Source of the DNA: Escallonia rubra
Lineage: Eukaryota; Streptophyta; Magnoliopsida; Escalloniales; Escalloniaceae
DNA length: 64,000 nucleotides
Reading direction: 5' to 3'
Assembly: GCA_033065855.1 (NCBI GenBank)
Contig: JAVXUO010001311.1
Span: 372,001-436,000, forward strand
Part shown: piece by piece, positions 39,101-49,940 of the stretch
How positions within the stretch are numbered: the stretch's first letter is position 1
Layout: each line of letters starts with the position of its first letter
Notes under the pieces: generated by a model
The model's input: only the letters and a program-made list of their open reading frames with translations
What the model was told of the DNA's origin: nothing
Databases searched by the model: none
Program-made: the position numbers and the translations under genes

Positions 39101-42100
39101 ACTTTTCTGTCTCCATTACTGTCTTATTTTTACACCAACTTAAGACAATATTTGGCTACAAAGGAGACTACTGCAAAGATGCCTGTGATCAACGACATCT
39201 CCAAATTGGCGAAGTTCGATAGCTCGTTTTTTATGCGTTGGAAGAGCAAGATGTACTTCTTCCTTGCTACATTGAAGATAGCCTATTTGCTCACCTTTCC
39301 AAAGCCCGTTGTGCAAGAAAAAGCAAAAGTGGGAGGAGGATGATGTCTACTGCAAAGGATAGATTTTGGGAGGGCTGTCCGACACTCTTTATGATGTGTA
39401 CGCAATCAAGTATGGCAACAACACTGCGAAGGAATTATGGGATGATCTATACGCAAGTACAAGACGGAGGACGCCGGGAACAAAGTAAGTTATTTGACTT
39501 CCGCATGGTAGATAACAAGTCAGTTATTGTGCAAATACATGAATTGCCAATGATAATGAATTTGATCATATCCGAGGGCCACTCTCTTGACGAGTCTTTT
39601 TTAAGTGTCTCAAATTATTTCTAAATTGCCTTTCACTTGGAAAGGATGTCGCAAAGAGTTGAACAAAAGAAGGATGCCATGACCATGCAAGAATTGGTCA
39701 AGTACATCCAAGTTGAAGAGAATTCTCGCAACTTTTGGATAGGCTTGAGTTGGAAGACCACAAGTCCGCCAAGGCTCTTGTAGTAGACCATGGCTCTTCT
39801 AGTGGCTCTAAGCGTAAGCTTGATGGTCAAGGTTCTGCTTCAACCAAAGGGCATGACAAGCCTTAAAAGGCTTGTTGGAAGTGTGGAAAAAGTGACTACT
39901 TCAAGAAGGATTGCAGAGTGGCTAAGAGGCAGAAAAAGGACCATCTAATGTGGTTGACAACGAGGACTTCGTTGCGGTGGTTTCTGAAGCCAATGTGTTG
40001 GCGGAAGATGAGGAGTGATGGGTGGTTTCTCGTGCAACCAAGCACATTGCAAAGAACATAAATCTGTTCAAGGACCTCGAGCCGGTTGCGGAAAGACATC
40101 GACTCTACATGGGAAACTCATCAACGGCTAAGGTCATGGGCAAGGAAACTGTGGTGCTGTATCTCTCCTCCGGCAATAAGCTAACCTTAAAGGATGTGCT
40201 ATTCATTCCCGATGTTAAGAAGAATCTTGTGTCTGTTAGCTTACTTAACCAGTTTGGGTTTAAGATTCTTTTTGAGTCAGATAGTGTTATTCTGACTAAG
40301 GGAGGGAATTATGTTGGCAAGGGCTATGTAACCAATGGCTTGTATAAGCTTACTACAAGTAATAAAGATTCTAAATTTGCATATCTTGCTGTTTCTTTTG
40401 ATTTATGGCATTCTAGACTAGGTGATGTTAACTATAAACGCATGAGAAGTATGGTTAACTTAGGTTTAATACCTCAGCATGCTTCACCTAGTTTAGAGAA
40501 ATATTCAGTTTGCATAAAATCTAAAATTGCCAAGAAACCCTTCAAAGGGGTTGATAGGAAATACAATTGTTAGAATTAGTACATTCGGACTTATGTGAGA
40601 TGGAAGGTCACCTAACAAGGGGTGCTAAAAGATATTTCATAATGTATATAGATGATTGTTCACATTATACTTACCCATACCTTCTAAGGACTAAAAATGA
40701 AGCTTTGGATAAATTTAAAGTTTACAAAGCGCAAGATTAAAATTTTGCAGTTGGATAGGGGAGGTGAATACCTTTCCTTTAATGATCTATTTGAAACTTG
40801 GGGTATCATTCCTTATAGCCCACAACAAAATTATGTAGTCGAGAGGAAAAATAGGACTTTGCGAGAAATGGTTAATACATTGTTACTTACTTCTGATTTG
40901 CTTAAGAATTTGTGGGGGGAAGCACTCATGACTTCTACGTATGTACTTAATCGTATACCCCACAAAGTTACTAATGTCACACCCTATGAGATATAGAAGA
41001 AGAGAAAACCTTCTCTTGGACACCTTAAGGTGTGGGGGTGTAGGTCATTAGTTATGCTAACTGATCTGAGACCCGAATTGGGGGAAAAGGCGATTGAATG
41101 TGTCTCCATAGGCTATGCTCAACATAGCAAAGCTTATAGATTCCTAACCATGGAATCAACATAATCTATTAGCCAAAATATTATTTTGGAATCTAGAGAT
41201 GCAGAATTCTTTGAGAATTCTTTCTCTAGAAAACGGAAACAAGAAGACGAGTAAGGATAGAAAAATCCTATGGTCTAAATTTCTACCGATTTATAGTTGA
41301 GGGAGGTAGAAATGAAGGTGATTACTCTCATATATGTAACGTAGAACATGACCCTTTAACATATCAAGAAGCCATAACTTCTCGAGATTTTGCTCTATGG
41401 CAAGAAGCTATGATTGATGAAATGGAGTCAATAATGTCAAACCAAATTTGGGTATTGACTGATCTGCCACCAAGATTTAAACCAATAGGCTGCAAATGGA
41501 TTTTCAAAGCGAAAGCTTAAGCCAGACGAATCCGTAGATAAATATAAAGCTAGACTTGTAGCCAAGGGTTTTAAACAAAAGGAAGAGATTGACTATTTTG
41601 ACACCTATGCTCCGGTAGCTAGAATTAGCACTGTAAGATTATTATTTGCTTTATCATGTATTAACCAACTTATTATACACCAAATGGATGTCAAGACTGC
41701 TTTTCTAAATGGTGTTTTAGATGAGGTGGTGTACATGGAACAACCGGAAGGTTTTGTACTAAAGGGTCAAGAAACAAAGGTTTGTAAGCTTATCAAATTT
41801 TTGTACGGCCTAAAACAAGCTCCTAAGCAGTGGCATGAACGATTTGATCAAGTTGTTCTTTCTCATGGATTTAGAATAAACGAATGTGATAAATGCGTTT
41901 ATTCTAAGTTTGATAATGGACGAGGTGTGATAATATGTTTGTATGTTGATGATATGTTAATCTTTGGTACTGATTTGGAGATTTTGTTGGAAACCAAATC
42001 ATTTCTTCATTGTTTGATATGAAGGGTATGGTGGAAGCTAATGTTATTTTGCGATTAGATCCTCTGGTTCAATTTCTTTGTCACAGTCTCATTATATTGA

Positions 42101-45100
42101 GAAAATATTAAAGAAATTTAAGCACGAGAATTGTGCCCCGGTTACTACCCCATATGACCTTCTATCAAGTTAAGGGCAAATGAAGGGAAATGTGTTTCCC
42201 AACTAGAGTATTCTAGTGTCATTGACAACTTGATGTTTGTCATGCAATGTACCCCACTAGATATAGCCTTTGCGGTTGGTGTTTTGAGTAGGTTTACTCA
42301 TAACCCCGGGTAAGTCCATTGGAAAGCGGTGTTTAGGGCACTTAAGTACCTTAAGGGAACAATGAACTATGCATTAACTTACAAGGAATTTCCTGCTATA
42401 TTAGAAAGGCGCACAGATGCAAACTGGATCACGGACTCAGATGAAACAAAGTCCACAAGTGGTTGGATATTTACCATAGGTAGAGGTGATATTTCTTGGG
42501 GTTCCAAGAAGCAAACTTTGATTTCACATTTGACCATGGAGTCCGAGTTTATTGCTTTGGCAATGGCAGTCAAGGAGGCGGAATGGCTAAGAGACCTCTT
42601 AATAGAGATTCTTCTATGGCCTAAGCCAATGCTATTTCTATATTCTGGGATGACGAGACAGCGTTATCGCGGGCATATAGTAAGGTTTATAATGGGAAGT
42701 CTAGACATATAAGTCTTAGACATAGTTATGAGAGAGAACAACTAAGCAAAGGAGTTGTCACTATTGTCTATGCAAAGTCCAAAGGAAATTTGGCGGATCC
42801 CTTTACAAAAGGCCTAGGCAAGGATGTAATATGGCAGACTTCCAGGGAGATGGGTTTGAAGCTCATGAAATAAGAGAGGTAACATGAATGTGGAAACCAA
42901 CTAGACACTAGAATAACCTCTAGTCTTCTAGTTCAATGGAAAAACACGTATTTATAACCAAATATGCACTAAAAGATGAAGATTTTGATCTTCATGTCAT
43001 CTCAAGGTAGTGCATACTTGTATGGAGAACAAGAGGAGGGTGGGGATTATTCCCTTAATAAATCTATGTCCTTAAAGGAGGGTGCATGTCATTCAAGTGT
43101 ACCTTATTAGATTTACCTATATAAGTGCAGAAGTGGGGCCGCTTCTACGAGATTTGAGCTTGTCTCTATGGCACTTATGAAAATCCTAAGATGTAGCACA
43201 AGGCCGTAAGTGTGCAGGTACTTGGAAAAATGGTTGGGAAGTTCTACACATAGTAGTGATGATCAATCACTAAGGATTCTTAGTTCAAGGCTAAGGCTAC
43301 TTTGAATTCTGATTGACTTCGTTGCTATATGATAAAGGTTCAAGTTGAAAGACATCTTTATCTTAGTAGGGCCTACCAAATGATAGAGAGAGGTACATCT
43401 TCTAAATAAGGAAATATGATAAAAATCCAATTTTGGAAAATTTGGGGGAAATTGTTGGAAAATTTTCATAATTGGACCCTACCTTATTGAACTTTGTCCT
43501 ACAAGGTTAATGTCCAAAAAGAATCAATCAATTTGATTGATTGGTTAGAGAGATATAAAGTCTCTGAGGTGGACATTTAATAAGGTTGAAAAAGGGTCAT
43601 AATGTGGGCTCCCACATTACTTGGAAATATATAGGTTAAGGGTATTTAAGTGGCCATGTGACATACCATATTATTCTAGAAACACATGGTATGCATGGCC
43701 ATGCACTCGCACGTGCGGTGCACCGCACATGCGCGGCCGCGCTCGCCAGCGGTCGCGGTGCGGGCGACGGCGTAAAGGTGCTATTGGCACTTTTAGGCGC
43801 ACTTTGCACTTCGCATGTGCCCAGCCTTAACTTTTTACCACAAATTCAGCCTGTGAACTAGAATAGATGTGAATTTTGGACTGAAAGAGTGTGACTGTTG
43901 GTAAATTAAACAAAATTTCAGTTCTGTTTAAATTCAAAAGGCACCTGTTCATGGTGTCTTTAGTTCAAAGCTTGCACCTGTTTGTTGTATCTGCAGATTG
44001 TGACTGTTAAATGACACTTGCAGAGTCATTTAATTGTTACAACCGATTGCACCTGTTCAAGGCACCTGTTGGTGTCTAACTGTCTATAAATAGGGCTGAT
44101 GGCAGACTCATTTCTCACTTCGAATTTCTCTTTTACTCTCTCAAATTTCTGTCTATTGATTGCAATCTGCTGTAATCAATAGTGTTTCGCCTGTTTTATC
44201 TTGGGAGGCATAATTGCTGCTACCTATGAAGCACCGGTGCGACACTTCGGGTGAAGCACTAGCACCGGGTAGCATCAGGTGCGGGTGCGCGTCGGGGTCC
44301 AACATTTTTTTTTTAATATCTTAAATACCACGTGCAGCTCGGGTGCGTATCTGACCTGTGAGCACCGGCAAATCTGTAAGCACCGACAAATTTGTGACCA
44401 CCGGCGACTACCGGCAACTCTAGCTACCACTGGGGACCACCGGCAAAGAATCTGAGAAGAGAGAGGAGACAGGAGAGAAGAAGTAGAAGCAGGAGCAGGA
44501 GAAGGACTTACCGGCGACGGCGTGCGGCGTGCTGGTGCTTCCAGAGAAGAAGAAGAAAAATTCGTCGATGTTATCTATGTTGGCTGGATGCAGATGACTT
44601 TTGACTTTTTTTGATAGCTAGCATCCATAAGTTTGTTATTTTATTTAAGCACCCAATTGTTAAGTTGTTACATAAATCAACCCCAGTACTTTAAAGAAAT
44701 AAAAGTGATATCACATAAAAACTTTATTCGTTTCAACTATACAATTTTATTGTTTATAAACAACCCATTAAACTTAACAAATTCTCACTAATTTGGTTGA
44801 TACCTTTAAATTTTACGAAAGAACCCCATTTAACTTAAAAACTCACTACTTTGTTTGGAATATTAATAGCTTTTTACATTTAACAAACACGTATGTTATG
44901 ATTATTAGGATTCAAATTGTTTAGAAATTTAATACTAAGTGTACATAATTTAAAAAAATGTTTATAATATTTGCCGTATCCCCGCCGCACCTGTATCCTA
45001 ATTTTGAAAAAAATGCCATATCCGCCCTCGTGTCCGTGCTTCATAGGCTGCTACCCTGCGCAGATTATAAGGGAACAAATATTGTCTTAAGGAAAGAGTG

Positions 45101-48100
45101 CCTAGCATTCGACTCAGGCTACTTTTCAGTCTCCATCACTTTCTTATTTTTCTAACAATTGGCTTACACATGTGGCCTGTCGACATGGGGACTTGCTTTG
45201 GTTGGACTTAGATGTGGCAATGTGAAATTATGACCATATGACAGTTGTATTAACACTTCATAGAAGTTTGATTATTGAGTGGATTTGTAGAGCAGCTTGG
45301 CCTGGTCCCAATCCCGCTGCAAAAATCCACACTCCACCTTAGGACCCTTAGGACCACAATTAGGACTCTACTCTTCAAAGATTTATTCTACCATTGCCTA
45401 AGTGTGTATGAACTTGCTTGGTTTTATGTTGCATGTTATTGTTTCTGGTACTCCATGTCTTTCAATGAACTAATATGCAAGATTCTACCATGGTTTTATG
45501 TGTAATTGTAGGTTAGAGTTGTATTTTGTAAGTTTAAGCTGTGATGTGCATGGAGCATCATGATTTTGCGTCGTCCTACCCCGCCCCCCAAACAACAAAA
45601 AACCCCAAAAAAATCAATAAATGAACAGACAAGTTAAGGATCATCTCCTCGACCATCTCAGTAAAGTCATCTGATCGCAGGTTGCTCGCAATTTAGGCAA
45701 AACTTTGCGCGAATTTCAACCTACAATAAGAGAACTTCAGGTAAGTACTATGTAGCTTTGCTTTGAACTGCTTTTTCTTATTATCTTTGAAGGAAAAGCT
45801 ATTTTATTGTGAATGCTGCTTTTTCCCTTCTCTGCAGGATGTTTCAAGGGAGTTCAAGAGCACGCTTGAAAGAGAGATTGGTCTTGACGACATCCAAAAT
45901 CCAACGCAAGGCAATTACAGCTCCAAAACAACCAGTACTACCCCAAGCCCTTCCCCAACTTCAGGCTCTGCTGATTCCGAAGTGACGGTTGATACCAGTG
46001 AGTATGACATATGTACAACGTGTTTTCTCTTTTGTTACTATTTGGAAAGGGGAATGTAGAAGGCATTGGATTTGTACAACACCGTCTTTCCCTTCATCTT
46101 GCATTCACAAATGAGGCTCTGGGTCATAAGGCATCACGTGCAAAAAATTATGCTACACAGTGTGCCCTGGTCCACATACATTGTGGTACTTGTTGGCAAA
46201 CTTCAGTATCTAAAACATGAAAGCTTTAACACAATCACAACTGACGGTTTCTAACCAGGGTGGCATAACCAGTTCTTGGGGTGTTGAGATTGGTTGGGAG
46301 GCAAAGTATGGTGCTAGTTTTTGCAAGTATAGCTCTCTTTTTTCCTTCAGAAGACAATAGAATGTAAGTCCTGTTACAGTTCTTGCGTATGTCTTATCCA
46401 TGATCAACACCAACTTAATGACCAATATTTACGGAAGTTGTTCTATTAAAATCTTTTTCTCGTAATGCTATTCACTTGAACATCAATCAAATCATACGTG
46501 TTTATCAGAAGTTTGAGTGCAAATACGCTAAACTACCTTCAAGAATCCTGTGATGAATATTTTATGCTAAATATCATTTTTGGTTTTCAACCATACTCGC
46601 ATAGGAATAATGGAATACTATTTTTTTCCATCTTGAGAATGAAAAGAAAGAAAGAAGAGAGATCTAATGATCTATGCCAATACAAAAGCAATCCCAATAG
46701 TCATAACCTATTTATACACACACACACACAAATATACACATTTGTAGGTTCCTGTCATGTTAACATCTTAACGATATGGGGCTGGTGTGTGTGTGTGTGT
46801 GTGGGGGGGGGGGGGGGGAGGTGAGTGCAGAATGTGAACATGTCATGAACTTCTGTTTATTTGGTTGTGGCCAGGAATGGTCCTCCTTAGTTTAACATAG
46901 CTCCATGGTTGTAGCTAAAGGCTGCGACCCCCCAACCACATTTAGCCACCAATAGTCGTTGCTAAGGCAATACAGGAAACACCTTCACCGAGAAAACCTA
47001 GTAGCACCTTTTTAGCGCACTAAGTTGTTGCCACTAAGCTACAACCGTTCCTGTGCCTAACCCTGCAGAGAAAAGCAAAATACTGCAGGCTCCAACCATG
47101 CAAGTCCTGACCTCCTAGGCATTTTGTTGCATCATGTTTAAATAGTTGGTGGCTATCTTTCTGAATTGAATCTGGAGAAAACTACGCAACAAAAAATCTT
47201 GCTGCCAAAGGCAGCAAAATGACTTCAAAGTTGCCATGTGTCTCCGTTCCACAATTCAAAATCCCAAACCTTATACTAGTTTAATTTTGGCCCCTACAGC
47301 TTCACTACCACACCACACCGCAGCCCACCACCACCAGCACCGTCACCTTCACCACACACCATAACCGCAGCCCACCACCAGACACCACCACTATCGAGAC
47401 CTTTACCAGAAAACCCACCCCCGTCTCCTTCACCACACAACCCACCATCACCACCGCCCACCACCTTCACATCTTCCTCCACTCAATAGTGCACGCGCGC
47501 GGTCTTACACGCACATGCGCTGCGCACACATGCACAGCACGTTTGTGTCCCAGATCTATCTTGGTATCTTGGCCGTCGGAACCAACCTCCATGCCATCGC
47601 TGCCTGTTGCCATCTCCAGCTCGTCAGATTTGCACCGTCACGCTGCCGCCCTTCGCCATCTCCATCTCCAGCCCATCCCCCCTTTTCCGGTAGCGACACA
47701 TGATGCTGCAATGTGGCGGGCATGTGTATTCATAAAGAAAACTGTGCTCCTCTCCCCTTCTGCTGGAGAGGAGCACAGTTCCGGCTAAAGATGATGCCGC
47801 AATGTGGCGGGGTTTGGTGGGGGTGTTGATGGGATTGAGGTGTGCATTCATAAATTCTAAAGCTTGGAGTTTGTGATGTAAATGTCTCCTTTAAAAGTGA
47901 CATAAGAAATGCACACATGGAACTTGTTGAGGCCATTTTGCTGCCTTTGGCAGCAACATGGTTTGTTTCCAATTTTTCCCCTTGAATCTGTACATGGAAG
48001 TCCTTCCTTTGGTATTAGGCCGCGTGTAAATGTAAGATTATATGTATCTTATTCCATAGAGAAGTCAAAATGTTGTGAACAGTCTAGTGAACATATTCTT

Positions 48101-48634
48101 AGCTGGACCAGCTAAGAGCAAAAGCAAGGAAATACGAATGTGATTCTCGTAGTTGTTGTTTCCTTTTTATTGTTAGATATGTCATTTTTGTTTATAAGAG
48201 GCCTAAAACAACAAGTAACGTGCTCAGCTTATCTTTCATTTCATCAGTTCAGTTTGGTTTCATTTGGTGCAAATCTTATCAGCAATCTTAGCCTCTTGTA
48301 AAGTGTTGTGAGTTTTCTGAACTAGCAGATGGTTTGTCATCACCAAAAAAAGCATATTCCAGTGAAAACTACCTGAAGATTACGGAAGAGCAGCTGAAAG
48401 CATCTGCCGCCGTGCAGCAAAAATCAGTTGACTCTCCTGGAGAAGGCCAGTTGGAATCCCAAGCTCAGTCTCAAGGTCTGTCAATTTTAATGTCTCTTGG
48501 CAATTCACTCCCCTTCCCCTAACCCCTTCCCCTGGGGCCCAATGTTTACTCATATGCAACTGCTATTAGAAACCCTTCAAGAAGCTGCAGCAGGGATGCC
48601 TCCACCCCAGAAGCCGCCCAAAAGCGAGACGTGA
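36110..48634 (+). CDS. TATB: Chloroplast twin-arginine translocase subunit TatB (HCF106)
   Basis: Thylakoid membrane component of the cpTat (delta-pH) pathway that, with TatC, forms the receptor for twin-arginine precursors (family knowledge). Six exons: 36110-36356, 36450-36571, 45681-45740, 45838-45997, 48329-48475, 48570-48634; total 801 nt, 266 residues. Exon 1 is a Ser/Thr-rich transit peptide. Exon 2 encodes ASLFGVGAPEALVIGVV, the single membrane helix with its conserved Glu, and FGPKGLAE at the hinge. Exon 3 is the amphipathic helix (ARNLGKTLREFQPTIRELQ), exon 4 DVSREFKSTLEREIGLDD, exon 5 the KAYSSENYLKITEEQLK segment, exon 6 a short Pro-rich tail. Every junction is GT-AG and keeps phase. 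The start could also be the ATG at 36125. Intron 2 is 9.1 kb because of an inserted Copia element. The last exon is the least certain, as the tail is poorly conserved. Confidence 0.92.
37779..38690. mobile_element. TAGGGATGGCAAT-type element inside the 5' LTR
   Basis: The 3' LTR has continuous sequence (GACTGTTGGTAAATT) where the 5' LTR is split, so the insert is exact: TGTTGG at 37773-37778 is repeated at 38691-38696. It starts ACAATGGCAATGGGG and ends ATTGCCATCCCTAG, so GGCAAT is inverted at the ends, and it has subterminal GGGCGGG/CCCGCACCC modules. The middle (about 37960-38280) is less repetitive, with splice-like AGAAAG|GTAATT near its end, and could be captured host sequence. Non-autonomous. 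Confidence 0.75.
38888..38895 (+). promoter_or_regulatory. TATA box of the 5' LTR
   Basis: TATAAATA within GTCTATAAATAGGGC, conserved at the same place in the 3' LTR (44085-44092). This is the expected position of an LTR promoter. Confidence 0.6.
39179..39990 (+). pseudogene. Copia gag remnant
   Basis: The frame opens ATGCCTGTGATCAACGAC (39179) and encodes nucleocapsid-type sequence, but it shifts frame near 39340 and again near 39450-39620. The zinc knuckle is readable at about 39872-39913 as CWKCGKSDYFKKDC; the usual zinc-binding His of CX2CX4HX4C is replaced by Tyr. The product would not be functional as it stands. Confidence 0.82.
40019..42890 (+). pseudogene. Copia pol remnant: protease, integrase, RT, RNase H
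   Basis: Protease region starts WVVSRATKHIAKN at about 40020; the catalytic Asp expected in DSGAT is missing. An open stretch follows to 40573 (integrase zinc-binding part, FDLWHSRLGDVNYKRM). The integrase core is readable (VHSDLCEMEG from about 40580) but broken by stops; a segment at 40697-40996 is open. Reverse transcriptase at 41684-42022 has MDVKTAFLNG, LYGLKQAPKQWHERF and the active-site YVDDM. RNase H-like sequence (TDANWITD, TSGWIF, TMESEFIAL) is at 42329-42712. Multiple stops and frameshifts make this a dead copy. Confidence 0.88.
43453..45157 (+). repeat. 3' LTR of the Copia element, interrupted
   Basis: Starts TGTTGGAAAATTTTC after the polypurine tract and ends TCTAACA before the ATTGG duplication. 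It is split by an 823-bp element (44224-45046); without it the LTR is about 880 bp. TATAAATA lies at 44085-44092. Many scattered substitutions and small indels against the 5' LTR suggest an old insertion. Confidence 0.9.
44224..45046. mobile_element. hAT-like element inside the 3' LTR
   Basis: Ends are CTATGAAGCAC (44224) and GTGCTTCATAG (45046), perfect 11-bp inverted repeats, flanked by the 8-bp duplication GCTGCTAC (44216-44223 and 45047-45054). The 5' LTR shows the unoccupied state (GCTATTACCCTACGC), confirming the boundaries. An 8-bp duplication is typical of hAT elements (family knowledge). At 823 bp with no transposase it is non-autonomous. Confidence 0.8.
46720..46820. repeat. CA, GT and poly-G microsatellites in TatB intron 4
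   Basis: (CA)n at about 46717-46729, then (GT)n at 46785-46802 passing directly into a run of about 15 G. Simple-sequence DNA, no coding role. Confidence 0.8.
47199..47956. mobile_element. Inverted-repeat DNA element, family copy 2, in TatB intron 4
   Basis: Each end carries TTGCTGCCAAAGGCAGCAA or its complement (47199-47217, 47938-47956), and similarity continues inward (AAAATG..CTTCAA..AGTT.CCATGTGT), giving inverted termini of about 45 bp. Each terminal 19-mer is itself nearly palindromic. The interior has CCACCA-type tracts and GC-rich sequence shared with the element at 11731-12366, in opposite orientation. No transposase is present. Confidence 0.72.
47740..47780. repeat. Perfect 16-bp hairpin inside the element
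   Basis: AACTGTGCTCCTCTCC (47740-47755) and GGAGAGGAGCACAGTT (47765-47780) are exact complements separated by 9 bases. The corresponding part of the element at 11731-12366 lacks a perfect hairpin, so it arose or was kept only in this copy. Confidence 0.85.
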
Positions 48635-49133
48635 ACCCTCAGAAGAGATCTATTGCTAAGAAGATAAAAAAAGGTTCAAGATTTCATTAATTTTCGATTA
48701 AAATATTGGTTACTATTCCCATAGAAATTTAGAAGAATAGTATTTAAAATGCCTGTCTAGCATTCAGCCATGAGATAGTAAACGGTATTTCCTGCACTCA
48801 GGATATAATATGTTTTTGTATGATAAAGAGTAGAAGTATATTGGAATTTTGCCTGTTCAATGATCCTTTTGTCAGTGATATGCACGTTAAGGGAAGACTT
48901 CATTGTGCACTTTTTACTAAATTTTTGAACTTTTCCGTTTTCTTATTTGGAGATGTTGATTTTCTACTACGAAGGATAAAAATTCAGAACGATTATGAGA
49001 GGGGCATACTTCTCGACACAAACAACACACCCCACCCAGCATACCCCAAACAACCCAAAGTTACAAAATACCCCACCAAGCTAACCTATTCCAAATACCA
49101 TAACTGACTTACAGTGCACGTGTGCAAGTGAAA

Positions 49134-49940
49134 TCAAACATCGGCAAAGGTTAATGAAAAGTATCCCAGCTGGTCATGAGAACATAACATGCAGCTCAGT
49201 AGTAAATTCCTACGGAATATGCCAGTTTCCTGGGTGTTGGATGATGGTGGGAGAATGAGTTTCACGAGTGTGTTTCGGGCTTTGGTGTGGTTGAGAAAAG
49301 GTAGGGACGAGATGGCTTTAGACCCACTGCAGATCTGTGCCATGATCTCGTTAATAGCATCTGGGATTGCGTGATTGAATGCTCATCCTATTCCAAGTCC
49401 ATCCTTGAGCTTGGTAAGTTGTGGGCATCACACATTAGGGTAACCAAGAATGTGAAGCTCAAAGTGTAATACCGAAGAATAATTATCTAGATGTAAAGAG
49501 GAAAATGTCTAAAAAGTTTGGGTAAGCAAAGTGTTACCCGGACGGCAAACAATGGCCGGCCACCTTTAAGATGCCGTTGTATGGCACCAACTCCTTCACC
49601 TTGACCATGCCATCCTCGTCCAGTAGATCCGCAGTTTTGGTCCCCTCCACAGCTGCCATCACCACCCGTCGCCGCCTCCATAACATGAAACCCCACCCTC
49701 ATCTTTGCTTCCTCAGCCAGTTGATAAAATTCTTCCAAAGCTACCCCAAGTCCATTGTTTGGTTTCTCAACCATATCCTCAAAGTTGACCCCTTTATATT
49801 TTAACACCTTTGGTTCTAGTAAAAGGCTACACAGGGAAGGCCAAATGTTACCGTCACTCCCTTTTTCCTAATGGCTTCTTGGGCATGACAAGGGTTGTGC
49901 TGAGGATTTTGGCCGTCCAACATTTCTTCCTGCTGCTTTT
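49134..49940 (-). pseudogene. Pseudogene copy of the DCR-type BAHD acyltransferase
   Basis: Duplicate of the intact gene at 51796-54425. Exon 1 homology runs about 49940 to 49538 and keeps a donor-like GTAACA, but the start codon is lost and the frame is shifted. The intron is only about 117 bp, against 1283 bp in the intact copy. The acceptor AG has become AA (49421-49420, context CCCACAA instead of CCCACAG). Exon 2 then reads LTKLKDGLGIG followed by a stop, where the intact copy has DGLVMGLAF. The HAILD active-site motif is HAIPD. Homology fades around 49200, so the acceptor-substrate and DFGWG half is deleted. It cannot make an enzyme. Confidence 0.9.

Larger units (their letters stand above)
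37321..39137 (+). repeat. 5' LTR of the Copia element, interrupted
   Basis: Matches the 3' LTR along its length apart from a 912-bp insertion (37779-38690); without it the LTR is about 900 bp. It includes a GC-rich block (about 37600-37690) and a promoter-like TATAAATAGGG (TATA at 38888-38895) followed by a (CT)n tract. The 3' boundary is by alignment with the other LTR. Confidence 0.88.
37321..45157 (+). mobile_element. Ty1/Copia LTR retrotransposon, degenerate, nested insertions
   Basis: Inserted in sense orientation in TatB intron 2. Two LTRs (37321-39137 and 43453-45157) begin TGTTGGAAA and end near TTACACCA/TCTAACA; ATTGG target duplications sit at 37316-37320 and 45158-45162. A polypurine tract (TTTGGGGGAAAT) precedes the 3' LTR. 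Internal order gag, protease, integrase, reverse transcriptase, RNase H is the Copia order. Coding frames are broken by stops and frameshifts throughout, so it is not autonomous. A clear tRNA primer site after the 5' LTR is not recognisable. Confidence 0.93.
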
